A stretch of DNA of 46,380 bases from Bacteroidales bacterium (GCA_017647795.1 JAGCJX010000004.1:1-46380), one strand, 5' to 3'. Positions 1 to 7,947 are shown, numbered from the stretch's first letter. Numbers and translations are program-made. Notes: generated by a model from the sequence alone, not told the origin.

Positions 1-83
1 AAATAGCAATCTTATCGTATTATTTACTAACGCCTATAATACCCTACATACCTAGGCAATAATCCAGCATTACTACAAAAATA

Positions 84-2393
84 TCATTTTGCACCATGAC
101 ATTTTTTATACTTAAGGCCACTCCCACAGAAACACAAATCGTTGCGTCCTAAAGGTTTATTAGGCAATAAAGTAGTTGTACTATGAGATGTCGCGCATTT
201 CTCGCAAGCCCATTCTAATGTCGAGTCAAACTTCCATGGTGCTTTTATATAGAGCAAAGCATCAACTAAAGATTTACTTCCAATATTACTACCTAAAGAC
301 AACCACTCATCTGCTTTTGCCTGATACTTTTTAGTTTCACATTGACATTCCATTTCTTTGAATAAGCCAAATGGTTCTAGAGAATTAGCCGTGTATGATA
401 TACCTCGAAGTGAAGACACGCCATCCAGAACCATTGTCAGCGTAACAACAGTATGATTCTTTCTACTTCGTTCGCGTGCCATCCTCATCATCTTAAACAA
501 TTCGTCAATACAATCTGAGCTAAGATCATATAAAGCAAAGAGTACATCTGTCTTTTGAGGGCTTGAACTTTTTGAAATTTCATCACACAGACGTTTAAAT
601 TCTTCATTTATCCATCTATTTGCAATTCGATCACCTTCATCCGACACCTCCGCGCCAATTAGTTCAGGATAATAATTCCTATCAATACATTGAGCATAGT
701 CCTCATCTAACAGCACAAAGTGCTTCGTTCCATCATCCCATAGTTTATGCAATAAATGATAACCTAGATATACTATTTCATTTGTGGCAAAGAACAGCTT
801 ATAAGTAGCCATACGTTGTCTAATATAGTAAAGGAAATCATACGGTGTCGTCAAATAGTGAGAGATCAATGCTAAATCAAACACACTGAATGCTATGGCT
901 GGTTGATCATCATCTTTTTTTGATAGTAAATAAGCTACCTGAGACGTTAATGCTGGATAGTTTTCAGTTGTCAAGCATAATATAAAAACATCATTAATGG
1001 ACTCAAAATCTCGTAGTTCTTCATTAGTTTCTTTATTTACAAACAACTTACCGTCTTTATCCATTAAAGCTTGTTTACATATTAGCCCTTGATTATATGC
1101 ATTTTGCACGGCAAGTTTAAAATCCTTCTGCTGAGAATCCCAGTCTCCTATTTTCGACAATAAGGTTAGACGCTTAGACTTTATTTGAACGCACAAAGCC
1201 TTATTGCCATAAACACATAAAACATCAATATCAGTAATATCTTTATGGTGTTTATCTTTTATTACAATGTTTTTGTAAGTGTTTTCTGTCCCAAATATTG
1301 GTGCAAGTAGCTCATAAGCTATATCCTCACCGGCATTTCCTCTATTAGTACCAGCCTTTTTTCGGTACTGGTCATTTGAGTTCATCCAATAGAATGGAGC
1401 ATCATATATGGCATTAAAGACTGCATACGTTATAGGGATAAAATACTTATCATTATCTATTTTAATTATAGGCGTCTCCTCTATCTTATTAAAAGATCCT
1501 GGCTCTATATACTGCTCATTACTCTCGCTACCAAAATTATATGTAAAATTAGTCATAAACTGATCGGCTCCCGCAAGATGATCTATTTCTGACTTACTTA
1601 CACAGAACATATCCAATAGCGATTCACAAAAAGCCTTTACCCCCAACTTACGAACTGATTCATCTTCAGATATAAAGTATTCTGCAAGTATCTCACTATA
1701 TTCTATAAAATCAGAAAACCATTCATTCCCCGAATCTTCACTCTCATGGAGCATTTGCTTTATTTCAATAGGAATATGAGGTACTTTAGAATTCTTAACA
1801 CTAACTAGCGCTTTTATTGACTCTGCGATTGCAGCAACCTCTTCGCATACAAAACCTTTATTTTCCTTCAACCAAACAACATCATACTTGTACTTCTTAT
1901 ATAGAAAATTCTTGTACTCATAATCATACAGATTATCACCACCATAAAATATAGCCTCTCTAATCCTAAGATTTAAAGGAAACACTTCATCTATTTGCTC
2001 CTTGGTAGTTATTTCTGACCAATTTAAGTTATCCACTTCTGTCTTGATAAATGAGTGATGAAGTTCATCCATCAATAAGCGAATCTCACGTTTTAATTCA
2101 GATAATTCCTGCAAATCATTAGGATAGTTCCTTAAACAGCACTCATTCTTCACCCAAAATCCCAGCAACAACTTGATTTCCTCAGTTATCAGCACATCCC
2201 TATGATTCACCAAATGACATTCTTCAAGCATTAAAAACACATCTCTTCGAATTATCATCAACAAAGCATATATAAAGCCATCCTTCTTGGTAACTGCAAT
2301 AATATCAGCAATTACCTGATCCATTGTTCTCACATTCATCTGTAGTATTTTTAAATAACTTCCACTATTCCAAAGATATGAACTTTTCACCAA
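84..2393 (-). CDS. Nuclease-like protein with C-terminal SEC-C zinc motif
   Basis: A 769-residue protein of unknown function. Residues 1-345 match nothing I recognise. Around residues 351-410 there is a PD-(D/E)xK-like nuclease pattern: GNAGED (E356), DIDVL (D390) and QIKSK (Q403, K405), as in NERD or Mrr-like folds. The extreme C-terminus is a SEC-C metal-binding motif (CFCGSG then KKCH), preceded by a CEKC pair that may bind a second zinc. The family role is not known. A DNA- or RNA-cleaving defence function is my inference from the nuclease pattern and from the adjacent AbiL-like pair and integrase. It is AT-rich like its neighbours and is read leftwards. An alternative start lies at residue 19 (position 2339). 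About 100 bases upstream lies a promoter/operator nearly identical to that of the ATPase/RloB operon, so co-regulation is likely. Confidence 0.75.
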   Translation of the reverse strand: MVKSSYLWNSGSYLKILQMNVRTMDQVIADIIAVTKKDGFIYALLMIIRRDVFLMLEECHLVNHRDVLITEEIKLLLGFWVKNECCLRNYPNDLQELSELKREIRLLMDELHHSFIKTEVDNLNWSEITTKEQIDEVFPLNLRIREAIFYGGDNLYDYEYKNFLYKKYKYDVVWLKENKGFVCEEVAAIAESIKALVSVKNSKVPHIPIEIKQMLHESEDSGNEWFSDFIEYSEILAEYFISEDESVRKLGVKAFCESLLDMFCVSKSEIDHLAGADQFMTNFTYNFGSESNEQYIEPGSFNKIEETPIIKIDNDKYFIPITYAVFNAIYDAPFYWMNSNDQYRKKAGTNRGNAGEDIAYELLAPIFGTENTYKNIVIKDKHHKDITDIDVLCVYGNKALCVQIKSKRLTLLSKIGDWDSQQKDFKLAVQNAYNQGLICKQALMDKDGKLFVNKETNEELRDFESINDVFILCLTTENYPALTSQVAYLLSKKDDDQPAIAFSVFDLALISHYLTTPYDFLYYIRQRMATYKLFFATNEIVYLGYHLLHKLWDDGTKHFVLLDEDYAQCIDRNYYPELIGAEVSDEGDRIANRWINEEFKRLCDEISKSSSPQKTDVLFALYDLSSDCIDELFKMMRMARERSRKNHTVVTLTMVLDGVSSLRGISYTANSLEPFGLFKEMECQCETKKYQAKADEWLSLGSNIGSKSLVDALLYIKAPWKFDSTLEWACEKCATSHSTTTLLPNKPLGRNDLCFCGSGLKYKKCHGAK

Positions 2394-2488
2394 GAACTTT
2401 CCCGAGAAGGAAAAGTATCGTTAAACGATACCTTTTCATAAAATGCATATTTTCGAGTTAAAGTCTCAAAATCGCGATTTTAACTCAC
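2394..2488 (-). promoter_or_regulatory. Structured leader of the SEC-C gene
   Basis: Between the promoter repeat and the start codon there are two inverted repeats. One at 2410-2437 pairs GTATCG with CGATAC and extends into flanking A and T runs with one bulge. The other, 2454-2486, pairs GAGTTAAA with TTTAACTC and contains the self-complementary AAAATCGCGATTTT. If the promoter at 2507-2539 is right, both lie in a roughly 100-base 5' untranslated leader. They could attenuate transcription, bind a regulator or hide the start site. I cannot distinguish these options. Confidence 0.45.
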
Positions 2489-2533
2489 TTTTATGTGAAA
2501 TTTTCACATATCTAACAGTTAAGATTCAAAAAT
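2489..2533 (-). promoter_or_regulatory. Promoter/operator repeat, copy 1 (SEC-C gene)
   Basis: This 45-base block matches 4591-4635 with five differences and no gaps. On the minus strand it holds a near-consensus -7 box, TAGATATG (2507-2514), with TTTG at 2536-2539 just beyond the block, 21 bases upstream. Just after the -7 box is a perfect palindrome, TATGTGAAA-T-TTTCACATA (2492-2510), where a repressor would overlap the transcription start. Confidence 0.6.
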
Positions 2534-2539
2534 CACAAA

Positions 2540-2744
2540 CTTAACGCATTACTCCCACAAGAAGTTATATATAAAAAATCTTATATATAGTTTAAATTAT
2601 ACATAGCACTAATTCACATACATTGGGGATGACAGTATTTGAATGGCCAAAGACAAATTATGCTCCCAGAACATAATGTTCCAGAAGCATAATATCGCGT
2701 TAAATATGTTCTATGCGGTATTTAAAATTTCTTTAAGTACCATA
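2540..2744. other. Gene-free AT-rich spacer with nested palindrome
   Basis: No coding region is visible here between the RloB gene and the SEC-C promoter. Its main structure is a nested palindrome at 2657-2693. The outer arms are ATTATGCT and AGCATAAT; the inner arms are GAACAT and ATGTTC around a single A. It lies downstream of the RloB stop codon, so it could terminate that operon, although no long T run follows on the minus strand. Confidence 0.5.
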
Positions 2745-3365
2745 TTAGTCAATAAACTCATTCAGTCTCTTTACTAGTTCATGCACTGTCGTAGAAGATT
2801 CCGCTGATGAGGGTGCAACTCCCGTTTTCTCTGCAAGCAGGGTTTCTGCATTTTGAATTGCTGCCTGCTCCAATGGCTTTATTCTCTGGTAGAGCTTCTT
2901 TGCATAACCTGTCTTCTTTGAATATAGCTCGCCAAGGTACTTGCTCAGTCTGTCTGCATATTTGCTCCTATGCAGAGGACCGCGACACAAATTGAAATGA
3001 AGCAGGAACCAGAGTTCGAATGCCTGATTGCTGTATGCGACATTGAAGCCGTTGTCCTTAGCATATGTTATCGCTTCATCAAAGTCATTGTAGTCATCCT
3101 TATCGAAGACCACCCAGCAATAGTCAAAAGTCTTTCCTTTTGCCTTTTCTGCCTTCCTGATAGCAAGAGCCTCCTTAACCAATGACATGGTACCTAATCC
3201 TTTGCCGACAGCCTTGACTGTGGCAGATGTCAGACGGAATGCATTGAAGTACTCCGGTTCAGTATTTTCTCCCTCACAAACAATCAGAAAGGACTTCTTC
3301 GGGATCCTGAAGCTATAACTTCTCTTTAAAGAGTGTTCCTTTCTTGGGTTATATCTCGCGCTCAT
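2745..3365 (-). CDS. RloB-family protein (AbiLii-like)
   Basis: A 206-residue protein of the RloB family. The family signature is visible: EGENTEPEYF near residue 32, an acidic VFDKDD near residue 87, and SNQAFELWFLLHF near residue 112. These resemble the metal-binding positions of Toprim-like nucleases. RloB proteins are normally encoded beside an AAA ATPase, as here. The pair matches the architecture of the lactococcal AbiL abortive-infection system (AbiLi ATPase, AbiLii RloB). The gene starts one base after the ATPase stop codon, so the two are translationally linked. The presumed job is the effector half of an anti-phage system. The family call is firm; the defence role here is inferred. 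Confidence 0.85.
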   Translation of the reverse strand: MSARYNPRKEHSLKRSYSFRIPKKSFLIVCEGENTEPEYFNAFRLTSATVKAVGKGLGTMSLVKEALAIRKAEKAKGKTFDYCWVVFDKDDYNDFDEAITYAKDNGFNVAYSNQAFELWFLLHFNLCRGPLHRSKYADRLSKYLGELYSKKTGYAKKLYQRIKPLEQAAIQNAETLLAEKTGVAPSSAESSTTVHELVKRLNEFID

Positions 3366-3366
3366 A

Positions 3367-4578
3367 CTACTTTAAAGCTTTTGACAGGTCATCAATTATC
3401 GGGGTGGCTCCGTACTTTCCGAGAAGGTAATCCTTCTCGTAGGACGCATCGCTTCGCACCCTGTAATCAGACAGAGGATAGAGACTGCTTTCGCCTCGAC
3501 CATTCTTCTGAGTGAACCATATCTGATCGCGTCTGAGAAGGTTGCTGCTAAGCAGATTTGTATCATGAAGAGTTACAAGCAACTGAGCGTTGCGACTGTT
3601 ACCAGACTTAGTGTTGAAAAGCGATACGATTCTCTCAAGAAGAAGTGTATGAAGTTTTGCTCCAAACTCATCCACAATAAGACGCTTACCATTCTCCAGG
3701 GCGTCAAGTATAGGATAGGCCAATGAGAAATACTTCACTGTTCCTTCAGATTCGCTGTCCGTCATAGAGAAAGTCACAGTTGCAGCCTCTTTACCTTCAT
3801 CGTCATACTGTGTATGTGATGTTAGAACTCCACTGTCACTCAAAGTAATGTCATCGATTCCAAGATCTGCATATCTTGAGAAATCAACCATCTTCTTTCT
3901 GGTCGTAGGGTTCTCCATCGCTTTCAGAGCCATAGACCACACTTCATTCTCTGAGTCTCCAGTAATTATGGTAGTATCAGCCAGCCACTTCATCACGGCA
4001 CCAGAATGCGGCTCATTAAACTGTCCTGCCAATGAAAGGAGCAGAGCATTGTCCCTGACCATATTCTTGTCGGTCAACTCCTTTCCGATAGAGAAACGAG
4101 GATGGAGTTCGTACTCATTTTCCTCACGATAGAACAGTTCTACTTCCTTTGAGCGTTTCTTGCCTGCCTTCACATACAACCACTCTCTATGCACCTTTTC
4201 CGCACTGGCTTCGAATCCGTATCTATACGTTTCTTCGCCAATCAGAATCACGATTTCAAAGAGACTCGGCTCCTCCACACTTGTAGTTGAAAGAGCAAAG
4301 CTGCTGACCGGAATCTTCTCCCCGGCCTGTACCTCCTTTGAAGAATTCATCGTGAACCACTTAAAGAAAGACATAGCCTTAATCAGGTTAGACTTTCCGG
4401 ATGCGTTAGCTCCAAACAATGCACAAGTTCTAGAAAGCACAACAGGCATTTCACCTCCCGCTGAGAAAGTGACATCACTGATATCGGCCTTCTTATCCTT
4501 CAAAGATGTTGCGACCATCGAGAATGTCACCTTATCCTTAAAAGAGAGGAAATTTGCGAATGAGAACTCTAAAAGCAT
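3367..4578 (-). CDS. AAA ATPase of RloB/AbiL-type pair (AbiLi-like)
   Basis: A 403-residue ATPase of the AAA_21/SMC-like class. The N-terminus LEFSFANFLSFKDK is the usual beta strand of this family. Walker A is GANASGKS at residues 56-63. A signature-like SEGTVKYFSL lies near residue 275, the Walker B RLIVDEF near residue 297, and the switch histidine is in VTLHDTN. No DNA-binding or coiled-coil hinge of true SMC length is present. It is the first gene of a two-gene operon with the RloB gene and probably senses infection and controls the RloB partner. A consensus promoter lies just upstream (4609-4640). An unrelated reading as an OLD-family nuclease is unlikely because there is no Toprim domain in this chain. 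Confidence 0.85.
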   Translation of the reverse strand: MLLEFSFANFLSFKDKVTFSMVATSLKDKKADISDVTFSAGGEMPVVLSRTCALFGANASGKSNLIKAMSFFKWFTMNSSKEVQAGEKIPVSSFALSTTSVEEPSLFEIVILIGEETYRYGFEASAEKVHREWLYVKAGKKRSKEVELFYREENEYELHPRFSIGKELTDKNMVRDNALLLSLAGQFNEPHSGAVMKWLADTTIITGDSENEVWSMALKAMENPTTRKKMVDFSRYADLGIDDITLSDSGVLTSHTQYDDEGKEAATVTFSMTDSESEGTVKYFSLAYPILDALENGKRLIVDEFGAKLHTLLLERIVSLFNTKSGNSRNAQLLVTLHDTNLLSSNLLRRDQIWFTQKNGRGESSLYPLSDYRVRSDASYEKDYLLGKYGATPIIDDLSKALK

Positions 4579-4590
4579 AACTTAACTTCG

Positions 4591-4640
4591 TTTTATGTGA
4601 ATTTTTCACAAATTTAACAGTTAAGATTTGAAAATGCAAA
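4591..4640 (-). promoter_or_regulatory. Promoter/operator repeat, copy 2 (ATPase/RloB operon)
   Basis: Reading leftwards, TTTG (4637-4640), a 20-base spacer and TAAATTTG (4609-4616) form a perfect Bacteroidota promoter. The palindrome TGTGAA-TTT-TTCACA (4596-4610) overlaps the expected start of transcription, and the ATG follows at 4578. The block 4591-4635 recurs at 2489-2533 upstream of the SEC-C gene. Confidence 0.7.
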
Positions 4641-4672
4641 AATCAACCCATTTCTTTCTCAGAAACAAAATC

Positions 4673-6048
4673 CTATTGTTTCCCCTCCAGAATCTTCACA
4701 AGATCCTTCTTCATATCGATGTCGATCGTGCGGTAGCGTGTGAAGGCGCGGCTGCCTTCGACGTGGCCAGTGAGGGCAGAGACGAGGTTCGGGTCCTTGA
4801 CCAGCTTATAGATGTTGCCGATGAAGGTACGACGGACCATGTGGCTGCTGGCGATTTCGTTGATCGGAACTTTGACTTCGGTTCTAGTCACGGTGTCGAG
4901 CTTAATTACGAGGTAGGTCACACCAGCTTTCTCAAAGATGATTTTGATGTTATCGTTGTATCGCTCTGAACTCTCGAACGGAAGGAGCTGATCTCCTGAA
5001 AGGTCTGCATATCTGTCGACAATCTCCTGCGCTATGGCATTCAACGGTACCACCACAGTACGGACATTTTCCTTGATAGTCTTCTTAGGAATATACTCTA
5101 CTGCGCCGTTGATGACATCCCTTTTCTTTCGGCGAAGAAGGTCACCTATTCTGCAGCCGACATTACATTGGAACACGAAGATATCTCTCTGAATAGCAAG
5201 AAGATGAAAATCAGAAAGATCAACTGTATATATTTTCTGAACATCATCCAAAGTAATATATATCGGTGAGCCATACCTCTCAGACGGCATCTCAAAGCCT
5301 TCAAATGGAAATGAATCAATGATCTTAGTCTTATACGCCCAGTTAAAGAACGCGCGCACTTCCTTGAAGATTCCACTCATGTAGTTTTCTCCGCGAGGCC
5401 TGATTTCACGAGCCTCAGGATTGTCAGTGAGTATCTTCGGATACTTCTCTACATATTCAAATTCATTTTCTATGTAGTCATAGAGACTGTCGAGTACATC
5501 CTTATCCACCTTCAGGACATCACAAAGACATATCGCTTTCTGCCGGTACTGCATCTCATGTACGACTCATAGCGATGAATCATACGGCGCAGCACCTCAT
5601 CATGACGCCTGCGTCCATCTCCCATATCTCTTCCGGAAAGGAACTGGTCGTAGAGTTCATCAAAGCTTGGAAGTTTCTTTTTAGAAGAAGACAGCTTTGC
5701 ATTAGGATCATATGACTTCAGAGCCTTTTCCAGCCAATTATCCTTGACCTTTCCGGCCTCCTTATCATCAGTATATTTCTTATTGATATAAGCCTTAAGA
5801 GCTGCAAGGTCCTCGATGAGTTTCTGTGGCACCTCTTCATTGATAAGAACCCTTTTCTTCAGATCGCCGGCCTTAACATCCCAATGTTCCGGATTGACCA
5901 TGATATTGGTTACCTGTCTCTGGCGGAATGCCCTTCCGTCGGAGACACTAATATGCAAAGGAACCATCTCGGCACCTTTAGTCCTCTTTGTTGTCCTGAG
6001 TTCAAATCTTATAGTCATACTCCTTCGTTTTAACTTCTGCAAAGGCAT
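4673..6048 (-). pseudogene. Tyrosine recombinase (integrase), frameshifted
   Basis: A Bacteroidota-type tyrosine recombinase split over two frames. The N-terminal part (5512-6048) has the arm-type DNA-binding region (IRFELRTTKRTKG, IMVNPEHWD) and the start of the SAM-like core domain. The C-terminal part (4673-5554) continues the core domain and the catalytic domain with all expected residues: Arg in CRIGDLL, HxxR in HMVRR, His in GHVEG and Tyr in FTRYRT. The two parts overlap by 43 bases and join at about 5545-5565 (RYESYMR... then YRQKAICL), so a single one-base shift separates them. Every catalytic residue is preserved, so the break is recent, a sequencing slip, or a rare recoding event; no obvious slippery run is seen. 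The start may be the internal Met at 6018. The gene presumably mobilised the island to its left. Confidence 0.85.
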
Positions 6049-6370
6049 GCATTTTTTCTAAAACTTGGACAACATCTCCAAATCCTTCTTCAAAAAAGTA
6101 CTAATGTTGACTACTTAAACAAAACATCAAATATAATTTATATCATTATATTTCAATGCCTTACAAGCAACAGAGACAGCCAGTAAACTATAAGATTTCG
6201 CCGGATTTCCCGTGATTCTGCCGAATCACAACCGAATCACAAGAATGAAAAAGACGTGTCAGAGCTCTCTGACTCAAGCCTTATCATTACTCCTGAGGAT
6301 ATTATGGAATTGATGAAATAGATTTCAGACGAAATCCATCAATTATTGTCTATTTTCGGGCAAAAGTACT
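6049..6370. other. Element-end region upstream of the integrase
   Basis: No intact gene is visible. It contains one copy of a 50-base repeat (6211-6260) whose partner is at 7766-7815. After the repeat the sequence diverges from the partner copy. The position, about 160 bases upstream of the integrase start, is where an attachment end would be expected, but the opposite end of the element is not in the window. Confidence 0.5.
6211..6260 (+). repeat. 50-base direct repeat, copy 1
   Basis: It matches 7766-7815 over 50 bases with two differences and contains the internal doublet CCGAATCACAACCGAATCAC. In this copy it ends with the left arm (GACGTGTC) of what is an intact terminator hairpin at the other copy, but the right arm is not conserved here. 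It may be an attachment-site duplication. Confidence 0.8.
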
Positions 6371-6650
6371 ATGGCAACACACCTTCCGAGAAGGCTGGAA
6401 AAGCCAATGCTCGTTGGGGTACTCGGACACGAAAGTATCAGGGGTTCTCAGAGTTATTCCTTCAAATACTCTCCAGAGTGGCTCAACAGCTATGCTGGCA
6501 TAATACTAAGTGACGATATCCGAAACTACCCTGGAGTACAGTATACTCAGCCAGGTAAAGACGAGAACAGACTCCGCAAAAGAAGAAGGAAGACCTGTAC
6601 GAAACCTCACATCATTCGACATGATTCTGGGAATCGAAGATACCACCCCC
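6371..6650 (+). pseudogene. hipA toxin-kinase gene remnant (N-terminal part)
   Basis: Two overlapping frames together read like the N-terminal domain of HipA, the serine/threonine kinase toxin of type II toxin-antitoxin systems. The first frame gives LEKPMLVGVLGHESIRG, FKYSPEWLNSYA and GVQYTQPGKD. The second frame, from about 6567, gives KEEGRPVRNLTSFDMILGIED, the conserved segment just before the HipA kinase fold. One frameshift separates them. The whole kinase domain (roughly 300 residues) is missing. The remnant ends against the stop codon of the neighbouring resident gene at 6651, so this is probably the ragged edge of the accessory island. No hipB gene is recognisable upstream. It is non-functional. 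Confidence 0.65.
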
Positions 6651-7358
6651 CTACTCCAACGCCGACAGGCGCTTGATGGCGTTTTCGTGGCCTAAACGGG
6701 CTGCTTTGTGATAGTATATCAGGGCCATTTCCATCTGAATGCCCGCTGATGTCAAACCGCATTCATAGAAATATCCGGCCTGATAGAGCGCCTCTGCCAC
6801 CCCGTACCGGCCTGCCTCAATGAAAAAGTTTGCCGCTGCATCATATTGTCTTTCATTAGCATAACACCAACCGGCATACAATCCTGCTTCCGGGATAAAC
6901 ACATTTTCCGATTCAAAGATCTTGACAAATTTCTTTCTCGCACTGCGGTATTCCTGATCCCGGTACAAGCGTACTGCCTCATCCATTTTTTCCAAATCCT
7001 TGACCAGTGGTTTGAGATACGTCAAATCAAAATCATGCCGCAACACAAACCCCTCATCAAGATAATCCCAAGCAACATAAATCGATGCCGGGCCTTCCAC
7101 CCACATTGTTTCAGCACGTTGCTTGTCCTGGTCACTCATTGTGTCATACTGAATGACCATAAAAGACACCCCACGCGCCTTAGACGCCAATTCATCCATA
7201 CTCTGATAGATTTCCCGACTCCGCTCCGAATCATCATCAAACAAAACCACACGCGGCCAGCCGGAAAATTCGGACATAGAAGCATAACGGACCACTTGAG
7301 CAAAGGATGTAAATCCCAAGAACAAAGCCAAGAATGCGAAAGATAATTTCAGTCTCAT
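6651..7358 (-). CDS. Secreted Sel1/TPR-like repeat protein
   Basis: A 235-residue protein with a signal peptide (residues 1-20, cleavage after FTSFAQ likely), so it is periplasmic or surface-exposed. Residues 25-120 contain VVLFDDDSE and VSFMVIQYD, which suggest a thioredoxin-like or alpha/beta fold that I cannot name. Residues 125-235 are helical repeats: AVRLYRDQEYRSARKKF, AGWCYANERQYDAAANFF, AEALYQAGYFYECGL and MALIYYHKAARLGHENAI. The last two are Sel1-type units. The function is unknown; such repeats usually mediate protein contacts. The base composition matches resident genes, not the adjacent island. Confidence 0.7.
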   Translation of the reverse strand: MRLKLSFAFLALFLGFTSFAQVVRYASMSEFSGWPRVVLFDDDSERSREIYQSMDELASKARGVSFMVIQYDTMSDQDKQRAETMWVEGPASIYVAWDYLDEGFVLRHDFDLTYLKPLVKDLEKMDEAVRLYRDQEYRSARKKFVKIFESENVFIPEAGLYAGWCYANERQYDAAANFFIEAGRYGVAEALYQAGYFYECGLTSAGIQMEMALIYYHKAARLGHENAIKRLSALE

Positions 7359-7431
7359 AACACTGGATTTCTGAAAAGATTTCTGTTTCGTACTTTTATC
7401 CCTACAAAGTTATTATTAAAATTCCATAAAC

Positions 7432-7593
7432 ATGAGCTTTGACAATTACAAATTTGTCCTCAAGACCTGCGCCTCTTCGAAAAATGAAGTGACGGGCGAA
7501 GACATTGAGCTGGAAGACCGCTTTGAATGCGACCTCAAAGGCGTCACCCTCAAGGAAGGCGTAACGCTGTTCTCGCCCACGAAAGAGCGCTGA
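7432..7593 (+). CDS. Small ORF, possibly a truncated resident gene
   Basis: A 53-codon frame starting MSFDNYKFVLKTC and ending FSPTKER. Its codon use resembles resident genes (GGC, CTC, AAG), which argues for real coding. The stop codon sits at the point where an integrase remnant begins (about 7594), so this may be the first 53 codons of a longer gene cut off by an insertion. I do not recognise the family and see no intact continuation in the window. Confidence 0.4.
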   Translation: MSFDNYKFVLKTCASSKNEVTGEDIELEDRFECDLKGVTLKEGVTLFSPTKER

Positions 7594-7595
7594 GG

Positions 7596-7665
7596 AACCT
7601 CTTTGAATACACCACTCATATAGTTCTCACTACGAGGCTTTATTTCACAAGATTCCGTAAGTTTA
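7596..7665 (-). pseudogene. Tyrosine recombinase fragment
   Basis: Read leftwards, this stretch encodes CEIKPRSENYMSGVFKEV. It aligns with AREIRPRGENYMSGIFKEV in the integrase at 4673-6048. Only about 20 residues survive, with differences in sequence, so this is an older related recombinase and not a copy of the same gene. It lies 100 bases from the second copy of the 50-base repeat. Confidence 0.7.
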
Positions 7666-7765
7666 CGGACTACACATTCAAATTAAAATAACATATACAC
7701 TTTATTATCAATAATTTATACGACATTATTACACCCAGTAAAATACCCTATTCCACCGAAAAGTG

Positions 7766-7815
7766 CGTGATTTCGCCGAATCACAACCGAATCACAAGAA
7801 TGAAAAAGACGTGTC
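7766..7815 (+). repeat. 50-base direct repeat, copy 2
   Basis: It matches 6211-6260 with two adjacent differences. Its right end runs into an intact hairpin (7803-7839). Here it is accompanied by the integrase fragment at 7596-7665. Confidence 0.8.
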
Positions 7816-7947
7816 GGAGAGCTCTGACACGTCTTTTTTGTTCCCTCCAGTCTCCGGGAAAGCGTGCTTTCCAATGGGGACTGGAGCGGAACAAAAAAAT
7901 CCGGGAACTGCTTTTGAGAGCAACTCAAAAGCGGTTCTCGGATTTTT
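7803..7947. repeat. Chain of three long hairpins sharing A/T tracts
   Basis: Hairpin 1 (7803-7839) pairs AAAAAGACGTGTC with GACACGTCTTTTT. Hairpin 2 (7834-7899) pairs TTTTTTGTTCC-CTCCAGTC with GACTGGAG-GGAAC-AAAAAA and has an inner stem GGAAAGC/GCTTTCC. Hairpin 3 (7895-7947) pairs AAAAATCCG, GAAC and GCTTTTGAG with CTCAAAAGC, GTTC and CGGATTTTT. The T tract closing hairpin 1 opens hairpin 2, and the A tract closing hairpin 2 opens hairpin 3. On the minus strand hairpin 3 is a good terminator for rmuC. Confidence 0.85.

Noticed and set aside
84..2393. SecA or a SecA fragment, because of the SEC-C motif
   Set aside because: There is no DEAD motor domain. The SEC-C motif is shared by many unrelated proteins.
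6211..6260. tRNA gene fragment as integrase attachment site
   Set aside because: No T-arm or anticodon-arm pattern is visible; the repeat resembles terminator-adjacent sequence instead.
7803..7947. CRISPR-like array
   Set aside because: The repeated units are inverted pairs with different stem sequences, not a conserved direct repeat with equal spacers.
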